The notes under the pieces are model-generated. The model did no database searches. It worked only from the letters and a program-made list of their open reading frames with translations, and had not been told where the DNA came from. This document shows positions 36,070 through 46,200 of a stretch of DNA of 64,000 nt, in pieces; position 1 is the first letter of the stretch, and each line of letters opens with the position of its first letter. Position numbers and translations under genes: made by a program. Location: contig CANMMF010000004.1 of the NCBI GenBank assembly GCA_947498985.1, positions 1 to 64,000 on the forward strand, read 5' to 3'. Origin of the DNA: an uncultured Paracoccaceae bacterium. GTDB lineage: Bacteria > Pseudomonadota > Alphaproteobacteria > Rhodobacterales > Rhodobacteraceae.

Positions 36070-37569
36070 ATGGACGAACTCAGCCACTACATCAACGGTC
36101 GACATGTCAAAGGCACGTCAGGGCGTTTTGCCGATGTCATGAACCCCGCCACCGGCGAAGTGCAGGCGCGCGTGCCGCTGGCCTCTTCCGACGAGCTCGC
36201 CGATGCGGTCGCCAAGGCCGCCGAGGCGCAGAAGGCCTGGGGCGCCACAAACCCGCAGCGCCGCGCGCGGGTGATGATGAAGTTCGGCGCGCTGATCAAC
36301 GAACACATGGACGAGCTGGCCGAACTGGTCTCCCGCGAGCATGGCAAGACCCTGCCCGACGGCAAGGGCGACGTGCAGCGCGGGCTGGAGGTGGTCGAGG
36401 TCTGCATGGGCGCGCCCGCGATGCTCAAGGGCGAATATACCGACGATGGCGGCCCGGGAATTGACCTCTATTCCATGCGCCAGCCTCTGGGTGTGGTGGC
36501 GGGCATCACGCCGTTCAACTTCCCCGCGATGATCCCGCTGTGGAAGATGGCGCCCGCGATCTCCTGCGGCAACGCGATGATCCTGAAGCCGTCCGAGCGC
36601 TGCCCCTCCACCTCCCTGCGGCTGGCCGAGTTGCTGACCGAGGCTGGGCTGCCCGACGGCGTGTTGCAGGTGGTGAACGGCGACAAGGACGCGGTCGACG
36701 CGATCCTCGACAACGAGATGATTCAGGCGGTGGGCTTTGTCGGCTCCACGCCCATCGCGCAGTATATCTATGGCCGCGCGGCCAATAACGGCAAGCGCGC
36801 GCAATGTTTCGGCGGCGCCAAGAACCACATGATCATCATGCCTGACGCCGATCTCGACAAGGCCGCCGACGCGCTGGTGGGCGCCGGTTTCGGCGCGGCC
36901 GGCGAACGTTGCATGGCGATCTCCGTTGCCGTGCCGGTGGGAGCAGAGACCGCCGACGCGCTGGTCGAACGGCTGGTGCCGCGCATCGAAAAGCTGAAAG
37001 TCGGCCCCTATACCGCGGGTGAGGACGTGGATTACGGGCCGGTGATCACCAGGGCCTCGCAAGAGCGGATCCGCGGGCTGATCGACAGCGGCGTGGCGCA
37101 GGGCGCTGATCTGGTGGTCGACGGGCGCGACTTCTCTCTGCAGGGCTACGAGAACGGCTATTTCGTCGGGCCCAGCTTTTTCGACAAGGTCACGCCGGAG
37201 ATGGACATCTATAAAGAAGAGATCTTCGGCCCGGTCCTCAGCCAGGTGCGCACCGAGAGCTACGAGGATGCGCTCAAGCTCACCATGGACAATCCCTACG
37301 GCAATGGCACCGCGATCTTCACCGCCGATGGCGACACAGCGCGCGATTTTGCGCATCGGGTGAATGTCGGCATGGTCGGCATCAACTTCCCGATCCCGGT
37401 GCCGCTCAGCTATCACACGTTTGGCGGCTGGAAGAAATCGGCCTTCGGCGATCTCAACCAGTACGGGCCGGACGCCTTCCGGTTCTACACCAAGACCAAG
37501 ACCGTCACCGCGCGCTGGTTCTCGGGCATCAAGGAAGGCGGGGAGTTCAATTTCAAACCGATGGACTGA
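36070..37569 (+). CDS. mmsA: Methylmalonate-semialdehyde dehydrogenase (CoA-acylating)
   Basis: MmsA oxidises methylmalonate semialdehyde to propionyl-CoA, and malonate semialdehyde to acetyl-CoA, in valine, inositol and beta-alanine breakdown. The 499-residue aldehyde dehydrogenase has SREHGKTLPDGKGDV, the GVVAGITPFNFPAM nucleotide site, FVGSTPIAQYIY, and the catalytic Cys in GAAGERCMAIS. The motif GVVAG...NFP and the missing general-base Glu fit the CoA-dependent MmsA group. Start ATG 36070 follows AGGAGG. Confidence 0.93.
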   Translation: MDELSHYINGRHVKGTSGRFADVMNPATGEVQARVPLASSDELADAVAKAAEAQKAWGATNPQRRARVMMKFGALINEHMDELAELVSREHGKTLPDGKGDVQRGLEVVEVCMGAPAMLKGEYTDDGGPGIDLYSMRQPLGVVAGITPFNFPAMIPLWKMAPAISCGNAMILKPSERCPSTSLRLAELLTEAGLPDGVLQVVNGDKDAVDAILDNEMIQAVGFVGSTPIAQYIYGRAANNGKRAQCFGGAKNHMIIMPDADLDKAADALVGAGFGAAGERCMAISVAVPVGAETADALVERLVPRIEKLKVGPYTAGEDVDYGPVITRASQERIRGLIDSGVAQGADLVVDGRDFSLQGYENGYFVGPSFFDKVTPEMDIYKEEIFGPVLSQVRTESYEDALKLTMDNPYGNGTAIFTADGDTARDFAHRVNVGMVGINFPIPVPLSYHTFGGWKKSAFGDLNQYGPDAFRFYTKTKTVTARWFSGIKEGGEFNFKPMD

Positions 37570-37590
37570 GGCCGGTTTTGCAAATTCAGA

Positions 37591-37622
37591 AAGATCCCCG
37601 TCCGATGTGGCGGGGATTTTTC
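37591..37622 (+). terminator. Terminator of mmsA
   Basis: Stem ATCCCCG with complementary CGGGGAT, followed by TTTTT. Confidence 0.8.
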
Positions 37623-38116
37623 GTTTTCGGACAAAGGGTTTTTTGCAGGCGAAATGCGCGGTGGCGCTTGAGAGAAATTGCCATCGCGGCCGAAACTGTT
37701 CATCCGCGATAAGGACTCCGAATACCGCACGGGCCCTGATCGCCGCAGAGAGCAATTGCGGATGTGTCCGAATGGTCATCAGCGCCTTGCATTCGATATC
37801 TGCCGCCGCCCTCGACACAGGTCTGGCGATGCGTGCGAGTGCAACGCGCGGCTGCAAAAAGACCCCGGGCAGGATCACATCGCCGAGCTGCGGCGCGGCC
37901 CCATGCACCCTCCGAAACACCGCAGCCGGGCGTGGCGACTGCGCGCCGCGGGCCTGCATTTCCGGCGTTTCGGCAAACCAGTGGGGCGAATGCCACCTGA
38001 ATGGCCGGACTCTCACAATTGGTTGCAAACTGAAATGTACACGCAATAGGTGTGGCTCGCGCATTTTCGAACGCTATTGTGGAGTCGGTCGAAGACGAGT
38101 TTTCATCAGTGGAGTT
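37623..38116. other. Non-coding or decayed stretch after mmsA
   Basis: About 490 bp hold several overlapping open frames on both strands but none with a ribosome-binding site or recognisable domain. The minus-strand frame across 37640-38060 has fairly protein-like composition, so a degraded gene is possible. I support no gene. Confidence 0.4.
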
Positions 38117-38551
38117 GTGCCAATTCCTGTTCTGTACCAAATACACGAGCCGATCAATCTGGTCATCGTGCGATATCTTGGGGTTGTTTCGACCGATGAT
38201 GTCGTCACTGCGTATTCCGCCTATCTCGAAGATCCCGGCAGGAACCCGGACCACAATATCCTGCAGAATCTGAGTGGCGTCACGGATATGGATATCGGGT
38301 TCCGGCAAATGCTGGCGATGATTCCCCGCCTGCAGCCGTTTCAGACCTTCCGCGCCCCCGGCACCCGCACCGCGACATTTGCGCCCGATGACGTGCCCTT
38401 CGGGCTGGCCCGGATGTATCAGAGCCTGACCGACGGGCGCGTCTCCTATGAAATCGGGGTGTTTCGCCAGATGGATCCGGCGCTTGCATTCCTGGGCATT
38501 CAATCCGATCACCCGGAGCTGCAACCGCAACCCGCGCTCCGTACCGCCTGA
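38117..38551 (+). CDS. Conserved-looking hypothetical protein (about 144 aa)
   Basis: This small protein of 144 residues probably starts at GTG 38117, but GGAG lies only two bases upstream, so the start is uncertain. The fold pattern (VLYQIHEPINLVIVRYLGVVSTDDVVTAYSAYLEDP split by a turn, then NILQNLSGVTDMDIGFRQM) alternates strand and helix. It resembles a SpoIIAA/STAS-like single domain. No signal peptide is seen. Function is unknown. Confidence 0.6.
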   Translation: MPIPVLYQIHEPINLVIVRYLGVVSTDDVVTAYSAYLEDPGRNPDHNILQNLSGVTDMDIGFRQMLAMIPRLQPFQTFRAPGTRTATFAPDDVPFGLARMYQSLTDGRVSYEIGVFRQMDPALAFLGIQSDHPELQPQPALRTA

Positions 38552-38675
38552 GACCGCGGCCGGCGCGGGCCGCCCGAACCGCGCATGTCCGCAAATCCTC
38601 TTGCCAGCGAACCGGGTTTCGCGCTCAATACCCGTCACGCATCCCGCACCGGGGTGACGCGACGGGAGGATCGCC

Positions 38676-39803
38676 ATGTCTGAGCCGGAATTTTCCATCG
38701 GGATCGAAGAGGAATATTTGCTCGTCGATCTGGACAGTTACGCGCTTGCCGAAGCGCCAGATGGCCTGATGGAGGCCTGCGCGTCAGAGCTCGACAGCCA
38801 GGTCAGTCCGGAATTCCTGCAATGCCAGATCGAGATCGGGACCAAGCCCTGCGCCGACATCGCCGCGGCGCGCGAGGATCTCAAACGCCTGCGCAGCACC
38901 GTGGCGCGCTGCGCCAAACAGCAAAACCTCGCGCCCATCGCCGCCTCCTGCCACCCGTTTGCCGACTGGAAGAACCAGCACCACACCGACAAGCAGCGCT
39001 ACAAGGATCTCAGCCGCGCCATGGGCGGGGTCGCCCGGCGCATGCTGATCTGCGGCATGCATGTGCATGTGGGCCTCAACGACAATGCGCTGCGCGTCGA
39101 TCTGATGCGGCAGATGACCTATTTCCTGCCGCATCTTCTGGCGCTCTCCACCTCCTCGCCGTTCTGGCAGGGCGATGATACCGGGCTTGCGAGCTACCGG
39201 ATCTCGGTTTTCGACAACCTGCCGCGCACCGGACTGCCGCCGCAATTCGACAATTGGGAGGATTTCACCCGCTCGGTGCAGGTGCTGACCGATTTGGAGA
39301 TCATCGAGGACAGCTCCAAGATCTGGTGGGATCTGCGCCCCTCGGCCAGCTATCCGACTCTGGAAAGCCGGATCATGGACGTGCAGCCGCGGCTGGAGGA
39401 CACGCTGACGCTGGCGGCGCTCAACCAGTGCATCCTGCGGATGCTCTGGCGCCTGCGGGTGCGCAACCAGCGCTGGCGGATGTATGACCCGTTCCTGATC
39501 GGCGAAAACCGCTGGCGGGCGCAGCGTTACGGCGTCTCCGAAGGGCTGATCGATTTCGGCGCGGGCGCGATTGTGCCGATGACCACCCTGATCGACGAGA
39601 TCGCCGAGCTGGTCGCGGAGGATGCCGGGGTCCTGCGCTGCATCGCGGAGGTCGAGAACGCGCGCAAGATCGCCTTCGACGGCAATGCCACCACCCGCCA
39701 GCGCGCCGCGGTGGCCGCCGCCCAGCAAAAGGGCGCCGATCAGGAAGGTCAGATGCGCGCGGTCGTGGCCCATCTGGTCGAGGCGTTCCACGACGGTCTC
39801 TGA
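38676..39803 (+). CDS. Carboxylate-amine ligase, YbdK type
   Basis: This 375-residue protein of the glutamate-cysteine ligase 2 family resembles E. coli YbdK, which has weak gamma-glutamylcysteine synthetase activity. It begins [13 protein letters not shown], the ATP/Mg site, and contains [25 protein letters not shown] and [18 protein letters not shown]. Start ATG 38676 has GGGAGG upstream. The true substrates are unclear for most members. The family is widespread in Rhodobacteraceae. Confidence 0.9.
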   Translation: MSEPEFSIGIEEEYLLVDLDSYALAEAPDGLMEACASELDSQVSPEFLQCQIEIGTKPCADIAAAREDLKRLRSTVARCAKQQNLAPIAASCHPFADWKNQHHTDKQRYKDLSRAMGGVARRMLICGMHVHVGLNDNALRVDLMRQMTYFLPHLLALSTSSPFWQGDDTGLASYRISVFDNLPRTGLPPQFDNWEDFTRSVQVLTDLEIIEDSSKIWWDLRPSASYPTLESRIMDVQPRLEDTLTLAALNQCILRMLWRLRVRNQRWRMYDPFLIGENRWRAQRYGVSEGLIDFGAGAIVPMTTLIDEIAELVAEDAGVLRCIAEVENARKIAFDGNATTRQRAAVAAAQQKGADQEGQMRAVVAHLVEAFHDGL

Positions 39804-39810
39804 GCCGTTT

Positions 39811-39858
39811 CTTCTCTTTTCATATACCGCCGGGGAGCCCGAGGGGCTGGCCCCTCGG
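39811..39858. repeat. Extragenic repeat with GC hairpin after the YbdK gene
   Basis: A diverged copy of the AAGTATTTC repeat family (read on the minus strand, CTTCTCTTTTCATATACC on the plus) is followed by a perfect hairpin CCGAGGGG/CCCCTCGG (39839-39858). It lies between convergent genes and may act as a terminator. Confidence 0.45.
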
Positions 39859-39881
39859 TCCCACCCGTCATGCCTGCCGCG

Positions 39882-40910
39882 TCACGGAAAACAGGGCGCC
39901 AGCATCAGCCCCGCGGTCTCCGCCTCACCCAGCATCAGGTTGGCGTTCTGCAACGCCTGTCCAGAGCTGCCCTTGGTCAGGTTGTCGAGCGCGGCGACCA
40001 CGATCACCCGGCCCGCGCGCCGGTCCGCCACCACGCCGATATGGCAGAAATTCGAGCCGCGCACATGGTGGGTCGAGGGGGTCTCTCCCATCGGCAGGAC
40101 CGCGACAAACGGCTCCTCCGCATAGGCTGTGGACAGGGCCGCCAGCACCTCCGACGCGTCGCCCCGCAGGTAACACGTCGCCAGGATGCCGCGGTTGAAC
40201 GGGCCCAGATGCGGGGTGAACTGGATCTCCACCGGGCGCCCCGCCAGCGCCGAGAATTCCTGATCGAACTCGCCCAGATGCCGGTGCGTGCCGCCCACCG
40301 CATAGGCGTTGCTGCCTTCCGAAAGCTCCGCATGCAGCAGGTTTTCCTTCAGCGCCCGCCCGGCCCCGCTGACCCCGCATTGCAGATCGAGGATGATCTC
40401 GTCGAGGTCGATCACCCCCGCCGCAATCAGCGGCCGCAGGATGTACTGCCCGGTGGCCGCGTTGCAGCCGGTGCCCGCCACCAGCCGGGCGGTGCGGATC
40501 TCGTCGCGGTAAAACTCGGTGAGCCCGTAGACCGCCTCCCGCTGCATCTGCGGCGCGCCGTGCGGGTTGCCGTACCATTTGGCGTAGGCCTCCGGATCGC
40601 GCAGCCGGAAATCCGCCGACAGATCGACGATCTTCAGATTCCGGGGCAGTTTCGAGATCACCTCCTGGCTGGTCTTGTGCGGCAAGGCGCAGAAACACAG
40701 ATCGATGCCGTCAAAATCGATCTCTTCCCAGGTGACGAGATCCGGCAGGCTCAGATGGCGCAGATGCGGAAAGACCTGCGCGATGCTCTGGCCCGCCCTG
40801 GAATTGGCGGCCAGCGCCTTGATCTCAAAGGACGGATGGGTGGCGATGAGCCGGATCAGCTCGGCACCGGTATAGCCGGACGCACCGATGATGGCGATGG
40901 AATGGGTCAT
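39882..40910 (-). CDS. argC: N-acetyl-gamma-glutamyl-phosphate reductase
   Basis: ArgC reduces N-acetylglutamyl phosphate with NADPH in arginine synthesis. The 342-residue product starts [17 protein letters not shown]. It contains [10 protein letters not shown], the catalytic Cys in [10 protein letters not shown] (most ArgC read PGCYPT here), CGVSGAGR and the [14 protein letters not shown] and GTHRHLGE motifs with the base histidine. The GTGCNA form is usual in Rhodobacteraceae as far as I recall. Start ATG 40910 has AGG upstream. Confidence 0.93.
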   Translation of the reverse strand: MTHSIAIIGASGYTGAELIRLIATHPSFEIKALAANSRAGQSIAQVFPHLRHLSLPDLVTWEEIDFDGIDLCFCALPHKTSQEVISKLPRNLKIVDLSADFRLRDPEAYAKWYGNPHGAPQMQREAVYGLTEFYRDEIRTARLVAGTGCNAATGQYILRPLIAAGVIDLDEIILDLQCGVSGAGRALKENLLHAELSEGSNAYAVGGTHRHLGEFDQEFSALAGRPVEIQFTPHLGPFNRGILATCYLRGDASEVLAALSTAYAEEPFVAVLPMGETPSTHHVRGSNFCHIGVVADRRAGRVIVVAALDNLTKGSSGQALQNANLMLGEAETAGLMLAPCFP

Positions 40911-41140
40911 GAGAGAACCTGCTGTGAGGGTAGATCGGGAAAGCATGGGGGGCCGTCGCCACCCGCAAGATCAACAGCGCGCCGCACCGCGCGCGGACGC
41001 ATCGCGTTATCGTCGCAAACCGGGGGACGGGCAAAAGCGCATGAGATCTCTCCTTGGCGCCCGCTATAGACGGCGCGGCGCGCGCGATCAATGCAGGAAT
41101 CGCGCTTGATCGGTGTGCGGGGCCGCGCCATGCTCGCGCC

Positions 41141-41878
41141 ATGGCACGGCAAGCAGCATCCCGCCCCGTCCCGCTCTGGCGCCTGTTCCTGCGCATGGGC
41201 GGCTGGATTTCCTTCATCTTTGCGGCAGGCAGCATTGCGATCACGCTGATTGCGAACTTGCAGACCACGCTGGCCGACCGCTTTGATGCGGAGGCCGTGG
41301 AGACCGTCGCCACCGTTGCGGACAAATATACCGAGACCAGCACCGACAGCGATGGCGACACAACCGTCAGCTACTATTTCGACATGGCGTTCGACACCCG
41401 CACCGGGGCACGGATGCGCGTCAGCCATTCGTTCAGCCGCGCCCGGTACAACGCCACCGGGATCGGCGACACGCTGCCGCTCTGGTACCTGCCGAGCGAG
41501 CCCGACAGGTTCGAGATGGAGCGCGGCGCCTACAGATCCTCGGCGGGGATCGCGCAGGTCATCGGACTGGTGAACGGCGTGATCTTCCTGGTGCTTTTCT
41601 GGTTTCCGGCCCGCTGGGCGGTGGAGGCGGTGCGCGCCCGGCGCTACGGAGAGCGCATGCAGGCCAAGGTCACGCGCCACCACCGCACCGGCGTGCGGAT
41701 CAACAACAAACCGCGCTACCGGCTGGTCTGGCAGGGTGCCGACGGGCGCGAGGGCAAGAGCATGCTGCACGCCTATGACACATTGCAGGCCCATCCGGTG
41801 GGCAGCACCGTCGCCGTCTATCAGGGGCTGAAGCGCAGCTGGTGGGAGGGCGACACCGGCGCGCGTGAAGCGCCCTGA
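41141..41878 (+). CDS. DUF3592 membrane protein
   Basis: This 245-residue protein starts at ATG 41141 (weak ribosome-binding site). A first membrane helix (about 15-40) is followed by a soluble beta-rich part (about 45-130). This carries ATVADKYTETSTDSDGDTTV and YYFDMAFDTRTG, the DUF3592 pattern of a stretch that reads like VxYxF. A second helix (about 140-165) precedes a second beta-rich part with a similar pattern (KVTRHHRTGVRINNKPRYR). Function is unknown. Confidence 0.7.
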   Translation: MARQAASRPVPLWRLFLRMGGWISFIFAAGSIAITLIANLQTTLADRFDAEAVETVATVADKYTETSTDSDGDTTVSYYFDMAFDTRTGARMRVSHSFSRARYNATGIGDTLPLWYLPSEPDRFEMERGAYRSSAGIAQVIGLVNGVIFLVLFWFPARWAVEAVRARRYGERMQAKVTRHHRTGVRINNKPRYRLVWQGADGREGKSMLHAYDTLQAHPVGSTVAVYQGLKRSWWEGDTGAREAP

Positions 41879-41961
41879 GCGCCAGCGCGCGCCGATGCGG
41901 TCGCTCGATCCGGCCGTGAGCCGGGCTGACCCATCATCTGCACGAGCCTCCTCATGAGGCC

Positions 41962-41990
41962 AAAAAAAAGGCCGAGCACAAAGCTCGGCC
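41962..41990 (-). terminator. Strong terminator, minus strand
   Basis: Stem GGCCGAGC/GCTCGGCC with loop TTTGT runs into eight T residues on the minus strand. It may serve the LysR gene upstream, at 42167, or a separate small RNA. Confidence 0.9.
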
Positions 41991-42050
41991 GAAGTCCAAC
42001 AGGGAGGTATGAAGATGATGCGCTGATGAGCGTTTCAATCTTCATGTGCC
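41962..42050 (-). ncRNA. Candidate small RNA downstream of the LysR gene
   Basis: On the minus strand, TTGATC (42079-42074) and ATATTC (42056-42051) are spaced 17 bp like a promoter. A hairpin follows with arms ATGAAGAT/ATCTTCAT (42038-42045 with 42009-42016) and an inner CGCT/AGCG. Then comes an unpaired stretch holding CCTCCCT, complementary to a ribosome-binding site, and finally the strong terminator. The layout of structured 5' end, open anti-SD segment and terminator is that of a regulatory RNA of about 90 nt. It could also be just the LysR 3' end. Confidence 0.35.
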
Positions 42051-42166
42051 GAATATGGCAGCACTCTGTGTTCGATCAAGATAAAACATGCCGCAGATGC
42101 AGCATTCCCGGTATGCGTGATATGCATACCACAGCGTGCGTTGCGGGAATCATGTGGTCTGAGCGA

Positions 42167-43072
42167 TCAACCCGCCCCCATGGACCGCAGGGATTTGCGG
42201 TGGGCGATGATCTCCTCCTGCACGAAATCGCGAAATGCAGCGACACGTTTCGATTGCCGCAACTCCTCGGGATATGCAAGAAAAACAGGGACTTCGACTG
42301 ATTCTACCTCTGGCAGAACCCGCACCACAGAGGGGAAATCCTCGATGATATAGTCGGGCAGCACCCCGATGCCGAGATTCGAGATCACGGCCTGAAGCAC
42401 TCCGAAATAGTTGTTTACCGTTAGTGTACTGTCGATATCGAAGGTCAAAAGCTGCTGGACAAGCTGCAGACCGGCGGCGACCTGCGCCGAACGGGGATTC
42501 TGGCAAATCAATCTATGGTTGCTAAGTTCCGCAACGTCACCCGGCTCTCCCCGTTCTGCCAGATAATCGGGCGACGCATAAAGCCGCATGCGGATCGTCA
42601 TGAGCTTTTTGCGGATCAGATCGGCCTGGCTCGGCTCTTTCATCCGGATCGCCACATCGGCCTCGCGCATCGGCAGATCGAGCAGCCGTTCCTCCAGCAT
42701 CAGGTCGATGTTGAGATCGGGATATTTCTCGTAAAGCTTGGTCAGTCGCGGCGCCAGCCAGAGCGCGCCAAAGCCGAAGGTGGTGGTCACCCTCAGTTCG
42801 CCGAACACCTCTTCCTCGCTGTCGCGGATGCGGGCGGTGGCGGCATCGATGCGCTTGATCATCGATTGCGTGGCGTCAAACAGCAGCTCGCCCTGCTCGG
42901 TCAGGATCAGCCCGCGCGCGTGGCGGTGAAACAGGATGGTGTTGAGTGATTCTTCCAGCGCGCGGATCTGCCGGCTGACCGCCGATTGCGACAGGTGCAG
43001 CGCGTCACCGGCATGGGTGAGACTGCCGGCATCCGCCACGGCATGAAATATTCTGAGCTTGTCCCAATCCAT
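42167..43072 (-). CDS. LysR-family regulator, divergent from indolepyruvate oxidoreductase
   Basis: This 301-residue regulator starts at ATG 43072; a GTG one codon earlier is also in frame. The N-terminal winged helix-turn-helix (DKLRIFHAVADAGSLTHAGD, then LSQSAVSRQIRALEES) is followed by an effector-binding domain (about 90-290, ELRVTTTFGFGALWLAPRL). The divergent neighbour is the large indolepyruvate oxidoreductase gene, its likely target. A TGACCT palindrome lies between them. Confidence 0.88.
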   Translation of the reverse strand: MDWDKLRIFHAVADAGSLTHAGDALHLSQSAVSRQIRALEESLNTILFHRHARGLILTEQGELLFDATQSMIKRIDAATARIRDSEEEVFGELRVTTTFGFGALWLAPRLTKLYEKYPDLNIDLMLEERLLDLPMREADVAIRMKEPSQADLIRKKLMTIRMRLYASPDYLAERGEPGDVAELSNHRLICQNPRSAQVAAGLQLVQQLLTFDIDSTLTVNNYFGVLQAVISNLGIGVLPDYIIEDFPSVVRVLPEVESVEVPVFLAYPEELRQSKRVAAFRDFVQEEIIAHRKSLRSMGAG

Positions 43073-43173
43073 CACAACAACTTCGTTTCCCGATTGCCGC
43101 CTCTATACGACATAATCCGTTCCAATGTAGCCCCGATTAAGGAACTGCGGGTTTCCGTGAAAAATGTCTGTTC

Positions 43174-43192
43174 AGGTCAGTTATTATGACCT
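43174..43192 (+). promoter_or_regulatory. Palindromic operator upstream of indolepyruvate oxidoreductase
   Basis: AGGTCA-GTTATTA-TGACCT is a perfect palindrome with 6-bp arms and a 7-bp centre, 45 bp before the oxidoreductase start. It is a candidate binding site for the divergent LysR regulator. Confidence 0.45.
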
Positions 43193-43236
43193 AAAATCGC
43201 GCTATGCTAGATGTCATCTGCGTTTGGGAGGCGTAA

Positions 43237-46200
43237 ATGAGCAAGCCAGAGATTTCGCTGAACGATCGCTTCGATCTGGGCAAGGACACCGTCCTGCTGA
43301 ACGGCACCCAGGCGCTGGTCCGGCTGATGCTGATGCAAAAGGCCCGCGACACCGCCGCGGGGCTCGATACAGCGGGCTATGTCACCGGCTACCGCGGCTC
43401 GCCTCTGGGCGCGGTCGATCTGCAGATGACGCGCGCCGCCAAACAGCTCAGCGCCGCCGATATTCTCTTTCGCGAGGGTCTGAACGAGGATCTGGCCGCC
43501 ACAGCGCTCTGGGGCAGCCAGCAGGCGGAGCTGCGCGGCGAAGGCAGGTATGACGGCGTTTTCGGGCTCTGGTACGGCAAGGGCCCCGGCGTGGACCGCT
43601 CCGGCGACGTGATGCGCCATGCCAACATGGCCGGCACCTCGTCCCATGGCGGCGTGCTGATGGCGATGGGCGATGACCATACCGGCGAATCCTCCACCGT
43701 GCTGCACCAGTCCGAATGGGCGCTGGTGGATGCCTATATGCCGGTGGTCTCGCCCGCGGGCGTGCAGGAGATCCTCGATTACGGCATCTATGGCTATGCG
43801 CTCAGCCGGTTTTCCGGGCTCTGGGTCGGGCTCAAGACGATGAAAGACACGGTCGAGGCCACGGCGGTTGTCGATGGCCGCCCGGATCGCATGCAACTGG
43901 TCCTGCCGGAGTTCGATATGCCCGAAGGCGGGCTGAACATCCGGCTGATCGACACGCCGCACGCGCAGGAAGCGCGGATGATCGACTACAAGCGCTTTGC
44001 CGCAGAGGCGTTTTCCCACGCCAACCGCATGGACAAGCGCGTACATGGCAAACCCGGTGCCAAGATCGGCTTTGTCGCGGCGGGCAAGAACTGGCTCGAC
44101 CTGCTGCACGCCATGAGCCTCTTGGGAATCGATGGCGACGAGGCCGAGCGGCTGGGTGTGACCACCTACAAGATCGGCCAGACCTTCCCGCTCGACATGA
44201 AGGGGTTCAACGACTGGGCCGGGGGGCTCGACCTGATTGTCGTTGTCGAGGAAAAACGCAAGCTGATCGAAGTGCAGATCAAGGAGGCGCTGTTCGACGA
44301 CAACCGCACCCGGGTTTACGGCTGGTACAAGGGCGGCGCCGGTGGCATGCATCGCGAAGAGCTGTTCCCGACCCGCGGCGCGCTGGATCCGGTGTGGATC
44401 GCGCGCAAGCTGGGCGAGATCCTGATCGAAGAGGGGCGCGGCACCGATGCGGTGAAGGCCGGGCTGCAGGCCATCGATGCGGCCAGCAAGGCCGACAATG
44501 CCGAAGAGGTGGCCGCCCGCCTGCCCTATTTCTGCTCCGGCTGCCCGCATAACAGCTCCACCAAGGTGCCCGAGGGCAGCCGCGCCTATGCGGGCATCGG
44601 CTGTCACTACATGGCGCAATGGATGGACCGCGAGACCGTGGGCTCCACCCATATGGGCGGCGAAGGGGCCAACTGGATCGGCGAGGCGCCGTTCTCCACC
44701 CGCGATCACGTGTTCCAGAACCTCGGCGACGGCACCTACAACCATTCGGGCACGCTGGCCATTCGCGCGGCGCTGCTCAACAACACCAACATCACCTACA
44801 AGATCCTCTATAACGACGCCGTCGCCATGACCGGCGGTCAGAGCAATGACGGCGCCCTGCCCCCCGACCGCATCGCGCGCGAGTTGCTGGCGATGGGTGT
44901 GGGCCGCGTCGAGGTGGTCTTTGACGAAAAGGAAGAGCCGCGGCGCGAGGATTTCCCTGCATCCGTGGGCTGGCACGAGCGCCGCGATCTCGATCGTGTT
45001 CAAAAAGAGCTGCGCGCCGTCGAGGGGGTGACCGCGATCCTCTATATCCAGACCTGTGCGGCCGAAAAGCGCCGCCGCCGCAAGCGCGGCCAGTTCCCCG
45101 ATATCTACAAACGCGTCTTCATCAACACCGATATCTGCGAAGGCTGCGGCGATTGCGGTGTGCAGTCGAACTGCGTCTCCATCGTGCCGGTGGAGACCGA
45201 GCTGGGACGCAAACGCGCCATCGACCAATCCTCCTGCAACAAGGATTTTTCCTGCCTCAAGGGGTTCTGCCCGTCTTTTGTGACGCTCGAGGGCGCGCAG
45301 GTGAAGAAAGCCGCCACCGCAACGCTGGAGCTGCCGGAGCTGCCGATGCCCGCGCTGCCGCAGATCGACGGCACCCATAACATCGTGATCACCGGCGTCG
45401 GCGGCACCGGCGTCGTGACCATCGGCGCGGTGCTGGCGCAGGCCGCGCAGATCGACGGCAAGGGCGCCGGCATGATGGAGATGGCGGGCCTCGCCCAGAA
45501 GGGCGGCGCGGTGCATATCCATCTCAGGCTGGCCGAGCGGCCCGGGGATATCTCCGCCGTGCGCGTCGCCACGGGCGAAATGCACACGCTGATCGGCGGC
45601 GATCTGGTGGTCTCGGCGGGTGCCAAGACGCTGGGGCTGATGACCACCGGGCGCACCGGCGGCGTGGTCAACAGCCACGAGATCGTGACCGGCGATTTCA
45701 CCCGCGACACCGAGTTCGCCCTGCCGTCCGACCGGCTGCAGCTGGCGCTTCAGGCGCGCCTGCAGGACCGGCTCGACCTCTTTGACGCCTCCGATCTGGC
45801 GCGGGTCACGCTGGGCGATTCGATCTATTCCAACATGATGATCCTCGGCGCCGCCTGGCAACGCGGCCTGGTGCCGCTGAGCCATGAGGCGATCCGCGAG
45901 GCGATTGCGCTGAACGGCGCCGCAGTCGAGAAGAACCAGCGCGCCTTCGAGACCGGCCGCTGGGCGGTGCTGCATCCGGACGCCGCACAAAAGATGCTGA
46001 CCGCCGAAATTGTCGCATTGCCGAAATCGCTGGATGACAAGATCGCCTTCCGCGCCGATCATCTGGTCAAATACCAGGGCAAGCGGCTGGCAAGGCGCTA
46101 CACCAGGCTGCTCGACGGCATCGACGATGCCCGTCTGCGCGAAGCCGTCGCCAAGGGCTACCACAAGCTGCTGGCCTACAAGGACGAATACGAGGTGGCC

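Noticed and set aside
37623-38060. Minus-strand gene after mmsA
   Set aside because: The frame is fairly protein-like but has no start with a ribosome-binding site and no domain. It is recorded as non-coding or decayed.
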